A DNA stretch of 64,000 nucleotides from Amycolatopsis lexingtonensis (GCF_014873755.1 NZ_JADBEG010000001.1:1986501-2050500); one strand, 5' to 3'. Positions 26,831-36,758 are shown, counted from the stretch's first letter. Notes: generated by a model from the sequence alone, not told the origin. Program-made: numbers and translations.

Positions 26831-27856
26831 ATGACCGCCCCCGAACAAGCCGCGGTGCTCGTCGACCCCGACGAGCACCGCGGCGGGACCGGCACCGCCC
26901 GGTTCGTCCTCCGGAAGATCATCGAAGCGGTCGTCAGCGTCGTGCTGGTGGTCGTCCTGTTCTTCTTCCTCTTCCGCATGCTGCCCGGCGACCCCGTCGC
27001 CGCGATGACCCGCGACCGCGTCACCAGCCCCCAGCAGATCGCCGAACTGCGCGAGAAGATGGGCGTCGACAAGCCCGTCTTCGTCCAGTTCGGCCAGTAC
27101 TTCTGGAACCTGCTGCACGGCGACCTCGGCGAGTCCCGGCTGCTCAACAACGGCCGCCCGGTCGCCGACATGATCGCCGAACGGCTCTGGCCGACCATCC
27201 TGCTCGTCGGCAGCGCCACCATCCTGGCCGTCGTCATCGGCCTGTGGCTGGGCATCCGCGCCGCCTGGCGCCGCGACAGCTTCTTCGACCGCGCCCAGAC
27301 CGGGATCGCGCTGACCCTCTGGTCGGTCCCGCAGTTCTGGCTCGGCCTGATGCTGCTCGTGGTGACCAACGGCCTGTTCCCCAGCCGCGGCATGCACTCC
27401 CCGGACACCGCGCCCGACGTCTTTTCCCAGACCCTCGACGTCCTGCACCACCTGGTGCTGCCGTGCCTGACGCTGCTGGCGGTGTTCTACGCCCAGTACA
27501 TGCTCATCATGCGGTCGTCGCTGCTGGGGGAGATGAACGCCGACTACCTCACCACCGCCCGCGCCAAGGGCCTGCGCGACGACCTCGTCCGCCGCCGCCA
27601 CGCCGTTCCCAACGCCCTGCTGCCGACCACCACGCTGGTGTTCATGCAGTTCGGCCAGGTCGTCGCCGGCGCGGTCACCGTCGAAGCGGTGTTCAGCTGG
27701 CCCGGGCTCGGGCAGCTGACCTACGACGCCCTGCACGGGCCCGACCTGCCGGTGCTGCAGGGCGTGTTCACCGTGCTCGCGAGCGCCGTGGTGCTGATGA
27801 ACCTGCTCGCGGAGCTGCTCTACCGCGTGCTCGACCCGAGGGTGCGTACCTCATGA
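26831..27856 (+). CDS. Peptide ABC transporter permease (DppB-like)
   Basis: A 341-residue inner-membrane permease of the dipeptide/oligopeptide importer. It has the usual N-terminal helix (VVSVVLVVVLFFFLFRMLPGDP), the long periplasmic stretch, and the EAA-type coupling loop MNADYLTTARAKGLRDDLV, which contacts the ATPase. The ATG follows the receptor stop by two bases and its 3' end overlaps dppC, so the four genes form an operon. Confidence 0.93.
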   Translation: MTAPEQAAVLVDPDEHRGGTGTARFVLRKIIEAVVSVVLVVVLFFFLFRMLPGDPVAAMTRDRVTSPQQIAELREKMGVDKPVFVQFGQYFWNLLHGDLGESRLLNNGRPVADMIAERLWPTILLVGSATILAVVIGLWLGIRAAWRRDSFFDRAQTGIALTLWSVPQFWLGLMLLVVTNGLFPSRGMHSPDTAPDVFSQTLDVLHHLVLPCLTLLAVFYAQYMLIMRSSLLGEMNADYLTTARAKGLRDDLVRRRHAVPNALLPTTTLVFMQFGQVVAGAVTVEAVFSWPGLGQLTYDALHGPDLPVLQGVFTVLASAVVLMNLLAELLYRVLDPRVRTS

Positions 27857-28749
27857 CCACCGCAGAGACGCCCCGGCAGATCGCCTGGCACCGCCGGCGC
27901 GCGTCGCTCGCCCGGACCTGGCGGGAGTTCGCCGCCCAGCGCACCGCGCTCATCGGGCTGATCCTGCTCGGCGCCACCGTCGTCGTCGCGCTGCTGCTGC
28001 CGCTGATCAGCGACCAGAGCGGCCTCGACGTCACCAAGGCCACCGGCGAGCCGCTCGCCCCGCCGAACGGCGACTTCTGGCTCGGCACCGACAACTTCGG
28101 CCGCTCGGTGCTGCTGATGACCGTCTGGGGCAGCCGGATCTCCCTGCTCGTCGGGTTCTCCGCCGCGCTGCTGTCGGTGGTCATCGGCACCCTGATCGGC
28201 ATCACCGCCGCGCACTTCGGCGGCTGGGTGTCGGCGACGCTGCTGCGGTTCACCGACTTCTTCCTGGTCCTGCCTTCGCTGATCCTCGCCATCGCGCTCT
28301 CGGCGGTGCTGCCCAAGGGCGTCGGCACGATCATCGTCGCCATCGGCCTCACCGCCTGGCCCAGCACCGCGCGGCTGGTCCGGGCGCAGACGCTGACCAT
28401 CGAGAGCCGTCCCTACATCGAGCGCGCCCACGCCCTCGGCGGCGGGCACCTGCACGTCATCGGCAAGCACGTCCTGCCCGGTGTGATGCCGCTGGTGCTG
28501 GCCAACACGACGCTGGTGGTCGGCAACGCCGTCATCGCCGACGCGACCCTGTCGTTCCTCGGCGTCGGCGACCCCAACTCGGTCACCTGGGGCCTGGTGC
28601 TCGAAAGCGCGCTCAACAACGGCGCCATCAGCCGCGGCGCCTGGTGGAACGTGCTCCCGCCGGGCATCGCGATCGTCCTCGTCGTCCTCTTCTTCACCCT
28701 GGTCGGCCGGGGACTGGAGACCGTGCTCAACCCGAGGTTGAAGAAGTGA
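27853..28749 (+). CDS. Peptide ABC transporter permease (DppC-like)
   Basis: A 298-residue second permease of the importer. The N-terminal oligopeptide permease segment (TWREFAAQRTALIGLILLGATVVVALL) precedes the core domain, and the coupling loop is SRPYIERAHALGGGHLHVIGKHVLP. HWLGTDNFGRS-type sequence appears as WLGTDNFGRSVLLMTVWGSR. It overlaps both neighbours by 4 bases (ATGA before, GTGA after). Confidence 0.93.
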   Translation: MTTAETPRQIAWHRRRASLARTWREFAAQRTALIGLILLGATVVVALLLPLISDQSGLDVTKATGEPLAPPNGDFWLGTDNFGRSVLLMTVWGSRISLLVGFSAALLSVVIGTLIGITAAHFGGWVSATLLRFTDFFLVLPSLILAIALSAVLPKGVGTIIVAIGLTAWPSTARLVRAQTLTIESRPYIERAHALGGGHLHVIGKHVLPGVMPLVLANTTLVVGNAVIADATLSFLGVGDPNSVTWGLVLESALNNGAISRGAWWNVLPPGIAIVLVVLFFTLVGRGLETVLNPRLKK

Positions 28750-30398
28750 CCACCCCGCTGCTGCAGCTCAAGGACCTCAACGTCACCTACGCGGTGGGCG
28801 ACCAGGAGGTGCCCGCCGTCCGCGGCGTCGACCTGTCCCTCGACCCCGGCGGCACCCTCGGCGTCGCCGGCGAATCCGGCTCGGGCAAGTCCACCGTCGC
28901 GATGAGCGTGCTGCGGCTGCTGCCGCGCACCGCGAAGATCACCGGCGAGATCGTCCTCGACGGCGAAGACGTCACCGCCATGAAGTGGGGCCGCCTGCGC
29001 GCGGTCCGCTGGGCCGAGGCGTCGGTGGTGTTCCAGGGCGCGATGCACGCGCTCAACCCGGTCCGCAAGATCGGCGAGCAGATCGCCGAGCCGATCCGGC
29101 TGCACCCGCCGTCGGGCAAGCCGTTGTCCGACGCCGCGGTCGACGCCCGCGTGGCCGAGCTGCTCACCCAGGTCGACCTGCCCCCTGGCCGGGCCGGCGC
29201 CTACCCCCACGAGCTGTCCGGCGGGCAGAAGCAGCGCGTCATGATCGCCATGGCGCTGGCCTGCTCGCCCCGGCTGATCATCGCCGACGAGCCGACCACC
29301 GCCCTGGACGTCATCGTCCAGGCCCAGGTCCTCGCGCTGCTCTCGCGGCTGGTCGCCGAGCAGGACATCGGCCTGATCATGATCAGCCACGACCTGTCCG
29401 TGCTCGCCGCCACCTGCCAGCGGATCGCCGTGATGTACGACGGGCGGATCGTCGAGGAAGGCCCCAGCGCCGAGGTGATGGGCTCGCCTCGCCACGAACA
29501 CACCCGAGCGCTGGCCGCGGCGTTCCCGACGGTCGGCGACCCGGTGTCGCGCTTCGCCCCGGCGACCAGCAACCCGCTGCCGCCCGAACCCGCCGACCGG
29601 GTGGCGGGTGGCGAGCCGCTGCTGGCCGCGGAGAACCTGCGCGTGTCCTTCCGCGACCGCACCGGCAAGCGCATCGACGCCGTCGCCGGGGTCGACCTCA
29701 CGGTGTCGCGCGACGAGATCGTCGCACTGGTCGGGCAGTCCGGCTCGGGCAAGACGACGCTCGCCCGGACGCTGCTCGGCCTGCAGAAACCCGACTCCGG
29801 CGTGGTCCGCTACGACGGGAAGCCGGTGCCTTCGGGCGGGGCGGGGCTCAAGGCCTACCGGCGGCAGGTCCAGCTGGTGCTGCAGGACCCGACGAGCGCG
29901 CTGAACCCGGCCCACACGGTGTACGAGGCCGTCGCGGAGGGCCCGCGGATCCACAAGCTCGCCGACGAGCGCGACGTCGTCCACCGGGCGCTGGAGGCCG
30001 CGGAACTGCGGCCCGCGGAAAAGTACGCCGACCGCCTCCCGCACCAGCTCTCCGGCGGCCAGCGCCAGCGCGTCGTCATCGCGGGCGCTTTGGCGCTGGA
30101 GCCGTCGGTGGTGGTGGCCGACGAGCCGGTCGCGTCGCTGGACGCGTCGGTGCGCGGCGAGATCCTCGGGCTGCTGCTGCGGCTGCGCCGCGAGCTGGGC
30201 CTCGCCGCGCTGGTGATCACCCACGACCTGGGCCTGGCCTGGAACATCGCCGACCGCGTCGCCGTGATGTACCGCGGCGAGCTGGTCGAAACCGGGACGG
30301 TGGAACAAGTCCTGCTCGATCCGCACCACGACTACACGAAGTCCCTGCTGGCCGCGCTGCCCGGCGGCACGGCCCAGCGCCGCACCGTCGAAACCTGA
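28746..30398 (+). CDS. Fused dipeptide ABC transporter ATPase (DppD-DppF)
   Basis: A 550-residue protein with two complete ABC ATPase domains, a fusion of the DppD and DppF roles that energizes the importer. Walker A is GESGSGKS at 42-49 in the first half and GQSGSGKT from residue 330 in the second. The ABC signatures are [15 protein letters not shown] and [15 protein letters not shown], followed by [12 protein letters not shown] and [12 protein letters not shown]. The GTG start overlaps the permease stop. A 53-bp palindrome lies 12 bases after the stop and may end the operon. Confidence 0.95.
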   Translation: MTTPLLQLKDLNVTYAVGDQEVPAVRGVDLSLDPGGTLGVAGESGSGKSTVAMSVLRLLPRTAKITGEIVLDGEDVTAMKWGRLRAVRWAEASVVFQGAMHALNPVRKIGEQIAEPIRLHPPSGKPLSDAAVDARVAELLTQVDLPPGRAGAYPHELSGGQKQRVMIAMALACSPRLIIADEPTTALDVIVQAQVLALLSRLVAEQDIGLIMISHDLSVLAATCQRIAVMYDGRIVEEGPSAEVMGSPRHEHTRALAAAFPTVGDPVSRFAPATSNPLPPEPADRVAGGEPLLAAENLRVSFRDRTGKRIDAVAGVDLTVSRDEIVALVGQSGSGKTTLARTLLGLQKPDSGVVRYDGKPVPSGGAGLKAYRRQVQLVLQDPTSALNPAHTVYEAVAEGPRIHKLADERDVVHRALEAAELRPAEKYADRLPHQLSGGQRQRVVIAGALALEPSVVVADEPVASLDASVRGEILGLLLRLRRELGLAALVITHDLGLAWNIADRVAVMYRGELVETGTVEQVLLDPHHDYTKSLLAALPGGTAQRRTVET

Positions 30399-30409
30399 CC
30401 GCGGCCCAC

Positions 30410-30462
30410 GTCTTGAATGAGTCATTCAGGACCTCCGAAGACCTGAATGACTCATTCAAGAC
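30410..30462. repeat. 53-bp intergenic palindrome, copy 4 of 5
   Basis: Perfect 21-base arms (30410-30430 and 30442-30462). It begins 12 bases after the ATPase stop and ends 80 bases before the mannosyltransferase start. Its loop matches copy 1 read on the same strand. Confidence 0.93.
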
Positions 30463-30542
30463 ACTCAGCACCTGGCTCCACGGCCCGAAACCTGACACTG
30501 CGATAACCCCGCTCGAGCGCGGTGTGTAATCTCCGAACGGAA

Positions 30543-32078
30543 ATGGCGACCACCACCGACCCCGCACAGACGCCCTCGGCCGGACTGGCCGAGCGGCTCC
30601 GCGTGCCCTCGCGATTCCCGTACCGCACGATCGCGATGGGCACCGTCGGGAGCACCCTGCTCATGCTGGCCGCCTTCGGCGCCGGCGGCATCCTGATCAA
30701 GGACCCCGTGCTCGGCCACGGCCCGCTCTCGTGGATCCGCTACGGCCACGGGCGCATGCTCGCCAACGCCGTCCTCTACACCGGCTTCGGCCTGGTCGTG
30801 TGGGCGTGGGTCCGCCTCGGCCGCTACGTGCTGGCCGGGCGCATCGGCAGCCGCCCCATCCTGGTCGCGGCCGGCTGCTGGATGGCGCCGCTGCTCATCT
30901 CGCCGCCGCTGTTCACCCGCGACGTCTTCTCCTACCTCGGCCAGGGCGCCCAGCTGCTCTACGGGCTCGACCCGTACGCCAACGGCCCCGCCGAGCTCGA
31001 CGTGCTGCCGAACGTGGTCCAGAACGTCCACCCGCTCTGGCAGACCACCCCGGCGCCGTACGGGCCGCTGTTCCTGCTGATCTCGAAGGGCGTCGTCGCC
31101 ACCACCGGTGACAACATGATCCTCGGCGTCATCCTGATGCGCGTCGTGCTGCTGGCCGGGCTCGCCGGCACGCTGTGGGCGCTCCCGCGGCTGGTCAAGC
31201 ACCTCGGCGGCAAGCTCCCGGTCGCGCTCTGGCTCGCGGTGGCCAGCCCGATGATGGTGATCCACCTCTTCGGCGGCCCGCACAACGACCTGATGATGCT
31301 CGCCTTCCTCACCATCGGCGTCCTCGCCGCACTGGAACGCAAGCACGTCGTCGCGGTGGTACTGGTGACGATCGGCATGCTGATCAAGCCGACCGCCGCG
31401 ATCGCCCTGCCGTTCCTCGTCTGGATCTGGGCCAACCACCTCGAAGGCGAGTCGAAGGTCCGCAACTTCCTGCGCGCCGGTGCGGCGTCGGTGGGCCTGT
31501 TCCTGCCGGTGTTCGTCGCGGGCACCTGGATTTCCCTCGGCTCGCTGAACATGGGCTGGTGGTCCGGGCTCAAGGCACCCCAGCTGATCGCGAACTGGCT
31601 CAACATCCCGACCGGCATCGGCGAGGTGTTCTACAACCTGGTCCACCTCGTCGTGGACGTCCAGGTCTCGCCGTTCGTCACGGTCGCCCGCGCGGCCGGC
31701 ATGCTCCTGCTGATCGTGTTCGGCGTCCGCCAGTGGTGGCTCGGCCGCGGCGGCGGCACCGAAGCCGTGTACCGGGCGGGCATCTCGCTGCTGGCGGTGG
31801 CGATCCTCATGCCGCCGACCCTGCCGTGGTACCTGACCTGGGGTTTCGTGCTCCTGTCGGCGTTCAAGTGGCAGCCGCGGCACCTCGCGCTGGTGGTGGC
31901 GGTGTCGGTGTTCGTGACGCTGGTCTACTACCCGACGGGCGAGCAGGCCCTGTACGACTGGTGGTTCATCGCCCTGGTCGTGGTGGCCAGCCTGTACTCG
32001 GCGGCCTCGCTGCTGCGCCCGGACCCGCTGGGCATCATCGACGCCTGGCGCCGCCCGGAGAAGTTCCTCCGCGACTAA
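30543..32078 (+). CDS. Polyprenol-phosphomannose-dependent alpha-1,6-mannosyltransferase (MptB-like, GT-C fold)
   Basis: A 511-residue membrane glycosyltransferase with about 12 helices, resembling mycobacterial MptA/MptB, which extend the alpha-1,6-mannan core of lipomannan using polyprenyl-phosphomannose outside the membrane. GT-C features are the acidic first loop FTRDVFSYLGQGAQLLYGLDPY, PAPYGPLFLLISK, HLFGGPHNDLMM and late PTLPWYLTWGF. The ATG at 30543 is preceded by GGAA. Its stop overlaps the stop of the convergent PPOX gene by 4 bases. With two mannosidase-family genes upstream, mannan metabolism is a theme; whether it is MptA or MptB in role is not settled. Confidence 0.85.
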   Translation: MATTTDPAQTPSAGLAERLRVPSRFPYRTIAMGTVGSTLLMLAAFGAGGILIKDPVLGHGPLSWIRYGHGRMLANAVLYTGFGLVVWAWVRLGRYVLAGRIGSRPILVAAGCWMAPLLISPPLFTRDVFSYLGQGAQLLYGLDPYANGPAELDVLPNVVQNVHPLWQTTPAPYGPLFLLISKGVVATTGDNMILGVILMRVVLLAGLAGTLWALPRLVKHLGGKLPVALWLAVASPMMVIHLFGGPHNDLMMLAFLTIGVLAALERKHVVAVVLVTIGMLIKPTAAIALPFLVWIWANHLEGESKVRNFLRAGAASVGLFLPVFVAGTWISLGSLNMGWWSGLKAPQLIANWLNIPTGIGEVFYNLVHLVVDVQVSPFVTVARAAGMLLLIVFGVRQWWLGRGGGTEAVYRAGISLLAVAILMPPTLPWYLTWGFVLLSAFKWQPRHLALVVAVSVFVTLVYYPTGEQALYDWWFIALVVVASLYSAASLLRPDPLGIIDAWRRPEKFLRD

Positions 32079-32479
32079 CCGGTCCAGCCACGCCAGGTGT
32101 GGACGGTCGTCACCACCACCGCGTGCTCCGGCGGGCGCCCGGCGTACTGCTCGTACTTCGCCACCAGCCACGACACCGGCTCCGCCCGCTCGGCGTCCGG
32201 CAGGATCCGCGCGGTGCCGTCCGCCCGCACCCACCACAGCCGCGACCAGTCCTCGGCGTAGCCGTCCGCCAGGAAGCACACCGCCGGGTTCTCCTCGATG
32301 TTGCGCAGCCGCCGCAACGACGTCGTCGACTTCGGCTTGTGGTCCACCGCGAACACCACAAGATCACCGCGCACCGCGAACGTCACCGGCACCAGGTGCG
32401 GGATCCCCGAAGCCGACACCGTCGCCAGCCGCGCCACCCGGGCCGCGGCGAACCGCGCCCGGGCCTCTTCCGGCGTCAT
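32075..32479 (-). CDS. PPOX class F420-dependent oxidoreductase (TIGR03668-like)
   Basis: A 134-residue split-barrel flavin/deazaflavin protein. RVARLATVSASGIPHLVPVTFAV at the N-terminus and VDHKPKSTTSLRRLRNIEENPAVCFLAD are the cofactor-binding signatures of F420-linked PPOX-fold proteins; SRLWWVRADGTARIL follows. The ATG overlaps the LD-carboxypeptidase stop by 4 bases, placing it last in a three-gene operon with two peptidases. The reaction is unknown. Confidence 0.87.
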   Translation of the reverse strand: MTPEEARARFAAARVARLATVSASGIPHLVPVTFAVRGDLVVFAVDHKPKSTTSLRRLRNIEENPAVCFLADGYAEDWSRLWWVRADGTARILPDAERAEPVSWLVAKYEQYAGRPPEHAVVVTTVHTWRGWTG

Positions 32480-33375
32480 ATCAGCGCGGGGGAGTCGAAC
32501 GTCAACGTCCCCAGGTCCGCGTCCAGGCTCACCTGCACACCCAGCGGCACCGTCGGCGACGACGCCACGTGCCCGAACCCGAACTCCTCGACCACCGGCA
32601 CCCCCAGCGGCCCCAGCCGGTCCAGCACCAGCCTGCGCACCTCCGCGGGGTCGCCGCACGCCGCCCACGACCCCAGCACGATGCCCCGGACACCGTCGAA
32701 CCAGCCGCTGCGCAGCAACTGCGTGAACATCCGGTCCAGCCGGTACACGCTCTCCGTCACGTCCTCCAGCAGCACCACCGCGTCCCGCCCCGAACCCGCC
32801 TCCGGTGTCCCCAGCCCGGAAGCCAGCAACGACAGGTTCCCGCCCGTCAAAATGCCCGAAGCCCGGCCCGGGACCAGCGCGGTACCACCGCGGACCACGA
32901 CGTTCCGCTCGGGTTCGAACAGCGCCCGCCGCAGGTGCTCCACCGCGAAGTCGTCGAACAGCACGCTCGCCGGCATCGGGGAGAACAAAGTGGACAGTCC
33001 CAAGTGGACGTTCACCGCGCGGTGCAGCGCCGTCACGTCCGACGACCCGGCCAGCACCTTCGGACCCGCGTCCCGCAGCGCCGCCCAGTCCACCAGGTCC
33101 AGCATCCGCTGCGCCCCGTACCCGCCGCGCGCCGCCAGGACGCAGCGCACGCCCGGGTCCAGCCACGCCTCGGTGAACTCCGCCGCCCGGGCCGCGTCCG
33201 AACCGGACAGATAGGGCGGCGATCCGGGCGAAGCACGCACGCACGGCCCGATCCGCACCTCGACGCCCCAGCCGCTCAGCACAGGCAGCGCCTTCTCCAG
33301 CAGGTCCGCCGGCACCGGGCCGGACGGCGCCACCAGCGCCAGCGTGTCGCCGGCCCGCAACCGCGGCGGCCTCAC
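32476..33375 (-). CDS. S66 family LD-carboxypeptidase
   Basis: A 299-residue serine peptidase that removes the terminal D-alanine from muropeptides during wall recycling. RAGDTLALVAPSGP opens the protein, RGGYG is at 83-87, and the nucleophile Ser112 is in AGSSDVTALH. Candidate Glu and His partners are in LLEDVTESVYRLDRM and FGFGHVASSPTVPLG. The GTG start overlaps the S9 peptidase stop by 4 bases and its stop overlaps the PPOX start, so the genes are tightly coupled. No signal peptide is present, consistent with cytosolic recycling. Confidence 0.92.
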   Translation of the reverse strand: MRPPRLRAGDTLALVAPSGPVPADLLEKALPVLSGWGVEVRIGPCVRASPGSPPYLSGSDAARAAEFTEAWLDPGVRCVLAARGGYGAQRMLDLVDWAALRDAGPKVLAGSSDVTALHRAVNVHLGLSTLFSPMPASVLFDDFAVEHLRRALFEPERNVVVRGGTALVPGRASGILTGGNLSLLASGLGTPEAGSGRDAVVLLEDVTESVYRLDRMFTQLLRSGWFDGVRGIVLGSWAACGDPAEVRRLVLDRLGPLGVPVVEEFGFGHVASSPTVPLGVQVSLDADLGTLTFDSPALI

Positions 33376-35288
33376 CGCGACAGCTCCAGCCGCGCCACGC
33401 CCGGCGTCTCGAAGCCCAGCACCTGGCCGTAGAACGACAGCTCCGCCTCCAGCGCCGCCACGATCGTCTCCGCCTGCCGGAAGCCGTGCTGCTCACCCGG
33501 GAACCGCTGGTAGGCGTACGGGATCCCGCGCCCCTCCAGCCCGGCCACGAACCGGTCGGCCTGCTCCGGCGGGCAGATCCGGTCCTCCAGGCCCTGCTGG
33601 AACAGCACCGGCCCGGCCAGCGACCCGGCGTTCGCCAGCGGCGACCGGTCGACGTACCGCTGCCGGGCCGAGGGCAGCGGTCCGACCAGCCCGTCGAGGT
33701 ACCGCGACTCGAAGTCGTGCGTCTCACCGTCGGTGCCGGTCCACCCGGCCAGGTCCAGCACCGGGTACATCACCGTGCCCGCCCGGTACGTCTTCGTCGT
33801 GGTCAGCGACGCCGCCGCGGTGAACCCGCCCGCGCTGCCCCCGCGGATCCCGAGCCGGTCGCCGTCGGCGAGCCCGGCCGCCACCAGCGCCTCGGCCACC
33901 GCCACGCAGTCGGCCACGTCCACCACGCCCCACTGCTCGCGCAGCCGCTCCCGGTAGGCCCGCCCGAACCCGGTCGACCCGCCGTAGTTCACCGCCGCCA
34001 CGCCGATGCCGCGGCTGGTGAAGTACGCGATCTCCAGGTCCAGCACCGGGAAGTGCTGCCCGGTCGGCCCGCCGTGGACTTGCACCAGCAACGGCGGCAG
34101 CTCACCTTCGGGCGCCGAAAAATCCGGGTTCGCGGGCAGGTACAGCACCACCGGCACGTCGTCGCCGGCCGCCGTCGTGATCACGCGCTCTTCGGGCACC
34201 GGCAGGTACTCCGCCGGCAGCTCCGGCTGCGGCGTCAGATCCGTCACGACCGCGCCGGCCAGCTGCACCACCGCGGCTTCGCGCACCGGGCCCGCGGCCA
34301 CCCCCACGAACCCGTCGCCGAACGCCGCGAACCCCGTCGAGGACCACGCCGTCAGCTCCTCTCCCAGCGGTGTCAGCGAGCCGTCCGCCTCGTCGAGCAC
34401 CGCCAGCCGGCCGCCCGCCAGCACCGCGTGCCGCCCGCCGCCGAGCGGGACGAACCAGCGCGAACCGACCTTCCACAACGGCCCGCCCAGCTCCCGCGCC
34501 ACCGGCGCCAGGTTCACCAGCGACCCGTCCAGGCCGACCCGGTGCAGGTTCCACCAGCCGTCCGGGTCCAGCAGCGCCAGCAACGACGCCGGCGTCTCCC
34601 ACTCGACCTGGCACACCGAAACGTCCGCGCCGCCGGCCAGCACCTCGTGCGGCCCGAACGACCCGTCCTCGGCCACCGGCGCCACGCACAGCTCGGTCCC
34701 GTCCCACGGCATCGCCGGGTGGTCCCAGCCGAACCAGGCCGCGTGCCGTCCGTCCGGCGACAGCTTCGCCACGGTCAGGAACCGGTGGCTGGAGGCCAGC
34801 ACCCGCTCCCCGGCACCGGACAGCGCGATCGCCACCAGCTCCCGCTCGACGTCGGTCGGCCGCGGTCCGGTGGAGCGCTCCCGGACCGCCCACACCTCAC
34901 CCGGCCGCCCGGCCCGGAGGTCGCCGTACCGGACGCCCTGCGGCTCCGCGGGCTCCGGTGTCAGCGGCACCACACCGGTTTCGCTGAGCGCGTAAACCCG
35001 CTGATCCGCCCAGTGCGTGAACACCACCACACCGTCGGTCACCGCCCACGGCCGCCCGCCGTACTCGTGCAGCCGGTTGCGGACGTTCCACGGCGCCGGC
35101 AGGACGTCCTCGGTCCCGCCCGGAACGGCCTTCACCAGCGCGACCCTGCCCTGCTCACCGGGCCGCGCCTCGGCCCACCACACCTCGTCCCCGACGACGT
35201 CGAGCCACTGCGGGCCGCCACCGGCGGCGGCCACCTCGGCGGCGGTGATGGGCGAGGACCAGGTTCCGTACGGCGAGATCCGAGACAC
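33372..35288 (-). CDS. S9 family prolyl oligopeptidase-type peptidase
   Basis: A 638-residue cytosolic serine peptidase. The N-terminal beta-propeller covers about residues 1-380 and the alpha/beta-hydrolase domain follows. The nucleophile Ser485 lies in RGGSAGGFTAAA, with Asp in QGLEDRICPPEQ and His in GEQHGFRQAE. LVQVHGGPTGQHFP is the oxyanion-loop HGGP motif. The start is GTG at 35288. It leads the operon with the LD-carboxypeptidase and PPOX genes and diverges from DUF3090 by 76 bases. Confidence 0.93.
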   Translation of the reverse strand: MSRISPYGTWSSPITAAEVAAAGGGPQWLDVVGDEVWWAEARPGEQGRVALVKAVPGGTEDVLPAPWNVRNRLHEYGGRPWAVTDGVVVFTHWADQRVYALSETGVVPLTPEPAEPQGVRYGDLRAGRPGEVWAVRERSTGPRPTDVERELVAIALSGAGERVLASSHRFLTVAKLSPDGRHAAWFGWDHPAMPWDGTELCVAPVAEDGSFGPHEVLAGGADVSVCQVEWETPASLLALLDPDGWWNLHRVGLDGSLVNLAPVARELGGPLWKVGSRWFVPLGGGRHAVLAGGRLAVLDEADGSLTPLGEELTAWSSTGFAAFGDGFVGVAAGPVREAAVVQLAGAVVTDLTPQPELPAEYLPVPEERVITTAAGDDVPVVLYLPANPDFSAPEGELPPLLVQVHGGPTGQHFPVLDLEIAYFTSRGIGVAAVNYGGSTGFGRAYRERLREQWGVVDVADCVAVAEALVAAGLADGDRLGIRGGSAGGFTAAASLTTTKTYRAGTVMYPVLDLAGWTGTDGETHDFESRYLDGLVGPLPSARQRYVDRSPLANAGSLAGPVLFQQGLEDRICPPEQADRFVAGLEGRGIPYAYQRFPGEQHGFRQAETIVAALEAELSFYGQVLGFETPGVARLELSR

Positions 35289-35348
35289 CCCCAGAGGCTA
35301 GCGGCCCGCGAAGGTGGGGCGGCGGATGCCGATCATGCGGCGGTGGCC

Positions 35349-35354
35349 TAGGGT
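35349..35354 (+). promoter_or_regulatory. Candidate -10 (TAGGGT) for DUF3090
   Basis: TAGGGT lies 10 bases before the ATG at 35365, which would leave a leader of only a few bases and no ribosome site. Confidence 0.35.
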
Positions 35355-35364
35355 CGACAGTGCT

Positions 35365-35940
35365 ATGTCTCGCGTAATCCACGTCTTCCGCCAGCCGGAT
35401 CGGTTCGTCGCCGGCACCGTCGGCGAGCCCGGCGATCGCACGTTCTACCTCCAGGCTTCCGAGGACGTGCGCACCATCAGCGTCACCATCGAAAAGCAGC
35501 AGGTCGTCGTCCTCGCCGAACGCCTCAGCTCGCTGCTCGAAGAGGTCGCCAGCCGCTTCGGCGCCGACGTACCCGACGACGTCCCCGAGGACCTCGTCGA
35601 CGTCGACCCCCTCACCGTGCCGGTCGAGGAGGAGTTCCGCGTCGGCACCATGGGCCTGGGCTGGGACGCCGACAGCAGCGCCGTCGTCATCGAGCTGCTC
35701 GCCATCACCGAGGGCGAGGTCGACGAAACGGTCGTGCTGGACGACACCGAAGAGGGCCCGGACGCCGTCCGCGTCTTCCTCAGCCCGGCCGCCGCCCGCG
35801 CCTTCGCCGAGCGCGCCGACCGCGTCGTCAACGCCGGCCGCAAGCCGTGCCCGCTGTGCGCGGAGCCGCTCGACCCGGCCGGCCACATCTGCCCCCGGCA
35901 GAACGGCTACCGGCGCGAGACCGACGCGGGCGAAGACTGA
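35365..35940 (+). CDS. DUF3090 domain protein
   Basis: A 191-residue actinobacterial protein of unknown function. It starts SRVIHVFRQPDRFVAGTVGEPG, contains the TFYLQASEDVRTISVTIEKQQ core, and ends with a zinc-ribbon-like CPLCAEPLDPAGHICPRQNGYRR. I set the ATG at 35365, because the upstream part of the frame is not family sequence. In other actinobacteria it stands between a histidine phosphatase and a SCO1664-family gene near mshC, so a link to mycothiol or wall metabolism is often supposed but unproven. Only the SCO1664 partner is adjacent here. Confidence 0.9.
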   Translation: MSRVIHVFRQPDRFVAGTVGEPGDRTFYLQASEDVRTISVTIEKQQVVVLAERLSSLLEEVASRFGADVPDDVPEDLVDVDPLTVPVEEEFRVGTMGLGWDADSSAVVIELLAITEGEVDETVVLDDTEEGPDAVRVFLSPAAARAFAERADRVVNAGRKPCPLCAEPLDPAGHICPRQNGYRRETDAGED

Positions 35941-35942
35941 CC

Positions 35943-36758
35943 ATGGCCACCACCCCCGCCGAGCAGCCCGACCCCGCCGACCCGGCGTCCCGCGAGCTGG
36001 TCACCCACGGCCGCATCGACGTCGAAGGCCGGCTGGTGGACGCCTCCAACGTCACGCTGTTCTGCGCCATCGAGCTCGACGGCGTCACCGGCCGGGTGGT
36101 GTACAAGCCGGTGTCGGGGGAGCGGCCGCTGTGGGACTTCCCGGACGGCACGCTGGCCGGGCGCGAAGTCGCGACCGCGATCATCGCCGACGCCACCGGC
36201 CTCGGCGCCATCCCGCCGACCGTGCTGCGCGACGGCCCGTTCGGCCCCGGCATGGTCCAGCTGTGGGTCGAAACCACCGAGGACGACCTCGTCGAGGTCC
36301 TCCCGGCCGGCGAAATCCCCGACGGCTGGCGCCCGGTGCTGCACGCCCACGACCGCGACGGCGAACCGGCGGTGCTGGCCCACGCCGACCACCCCGGGCT
36401 GCGCGACCTCGCCGTCCTCGACATCGTCGTCAACAACACCGACCGCAAGGGCGGGCACCTGCTGCCCGGCGTCGACGGCCGCGTCTACGGCGTCGACCAC
36501 GGCATCTGCCTGCACACCGACCCGAAGCTGCGCACCGTGCTGTGGGGCTGGATCGGCGAACCGGTGCCGCCGGACACCGTCGAGAAACTCCGCAAGCTGC
36601 GCTCGGAGCTCGACGGCGGCCTCGGCGAGACCCTGTCCGAGCACATCACCCGGTTCGAGATCCGCGCGCTCGCCGAACGCACCGACCTGCTGCTCGCCGA
36701 AGGGATCTTCCCCGAACCGGGCGACGACTGGCGCGCCATCCCGTGGCCCCTGTTCTGA
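35943..36758 (+). CDS. SCO1664 family protein (PI3/4-kinase-like fold)
   Basis: A 271-residue protein of the SCO1664 family. VVYKPVSGERPLWDFPDGTLAGREVA resembles a kinase nucleotide-binding lobe (Lys in YKP), and DIVVNNTDRKGGHLL with YGVDHGICLH resembles the catalytic NxDR/H and DHG metal motifs of phosphatidylinositol 3/4-kinase-like enzymes, so ATP-dependent activity is likely. The substrate is unknown. It follows DUF3090 by two bases and its 3' end overlaps the next gene by 16 bases. Confidence 0.88.
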   Translation: MATTPAEQPDPADPASRELVTHGRIDVEGRLVDASNVTLFCAIELDGVTGRVVYKPVSGERPLWDFPDGTLAGREVATAIIADATGLGAIPPTVLRDGPFGPGMVQLWVETTEDDLVEVLPAGEIPDGWRPVLHAHDRDGEPAVLAHADHPGLRDLAVLDIVVNNTDRKGGHLLPGVDGRVYGVDHGICLHTDPKLRTVLWGWIGEPVPPDTVEKLRKLRSELDGGLGETLSEHITRFEIRALAERTDLLLAEGIFPEPGDDWRAIPWPLF

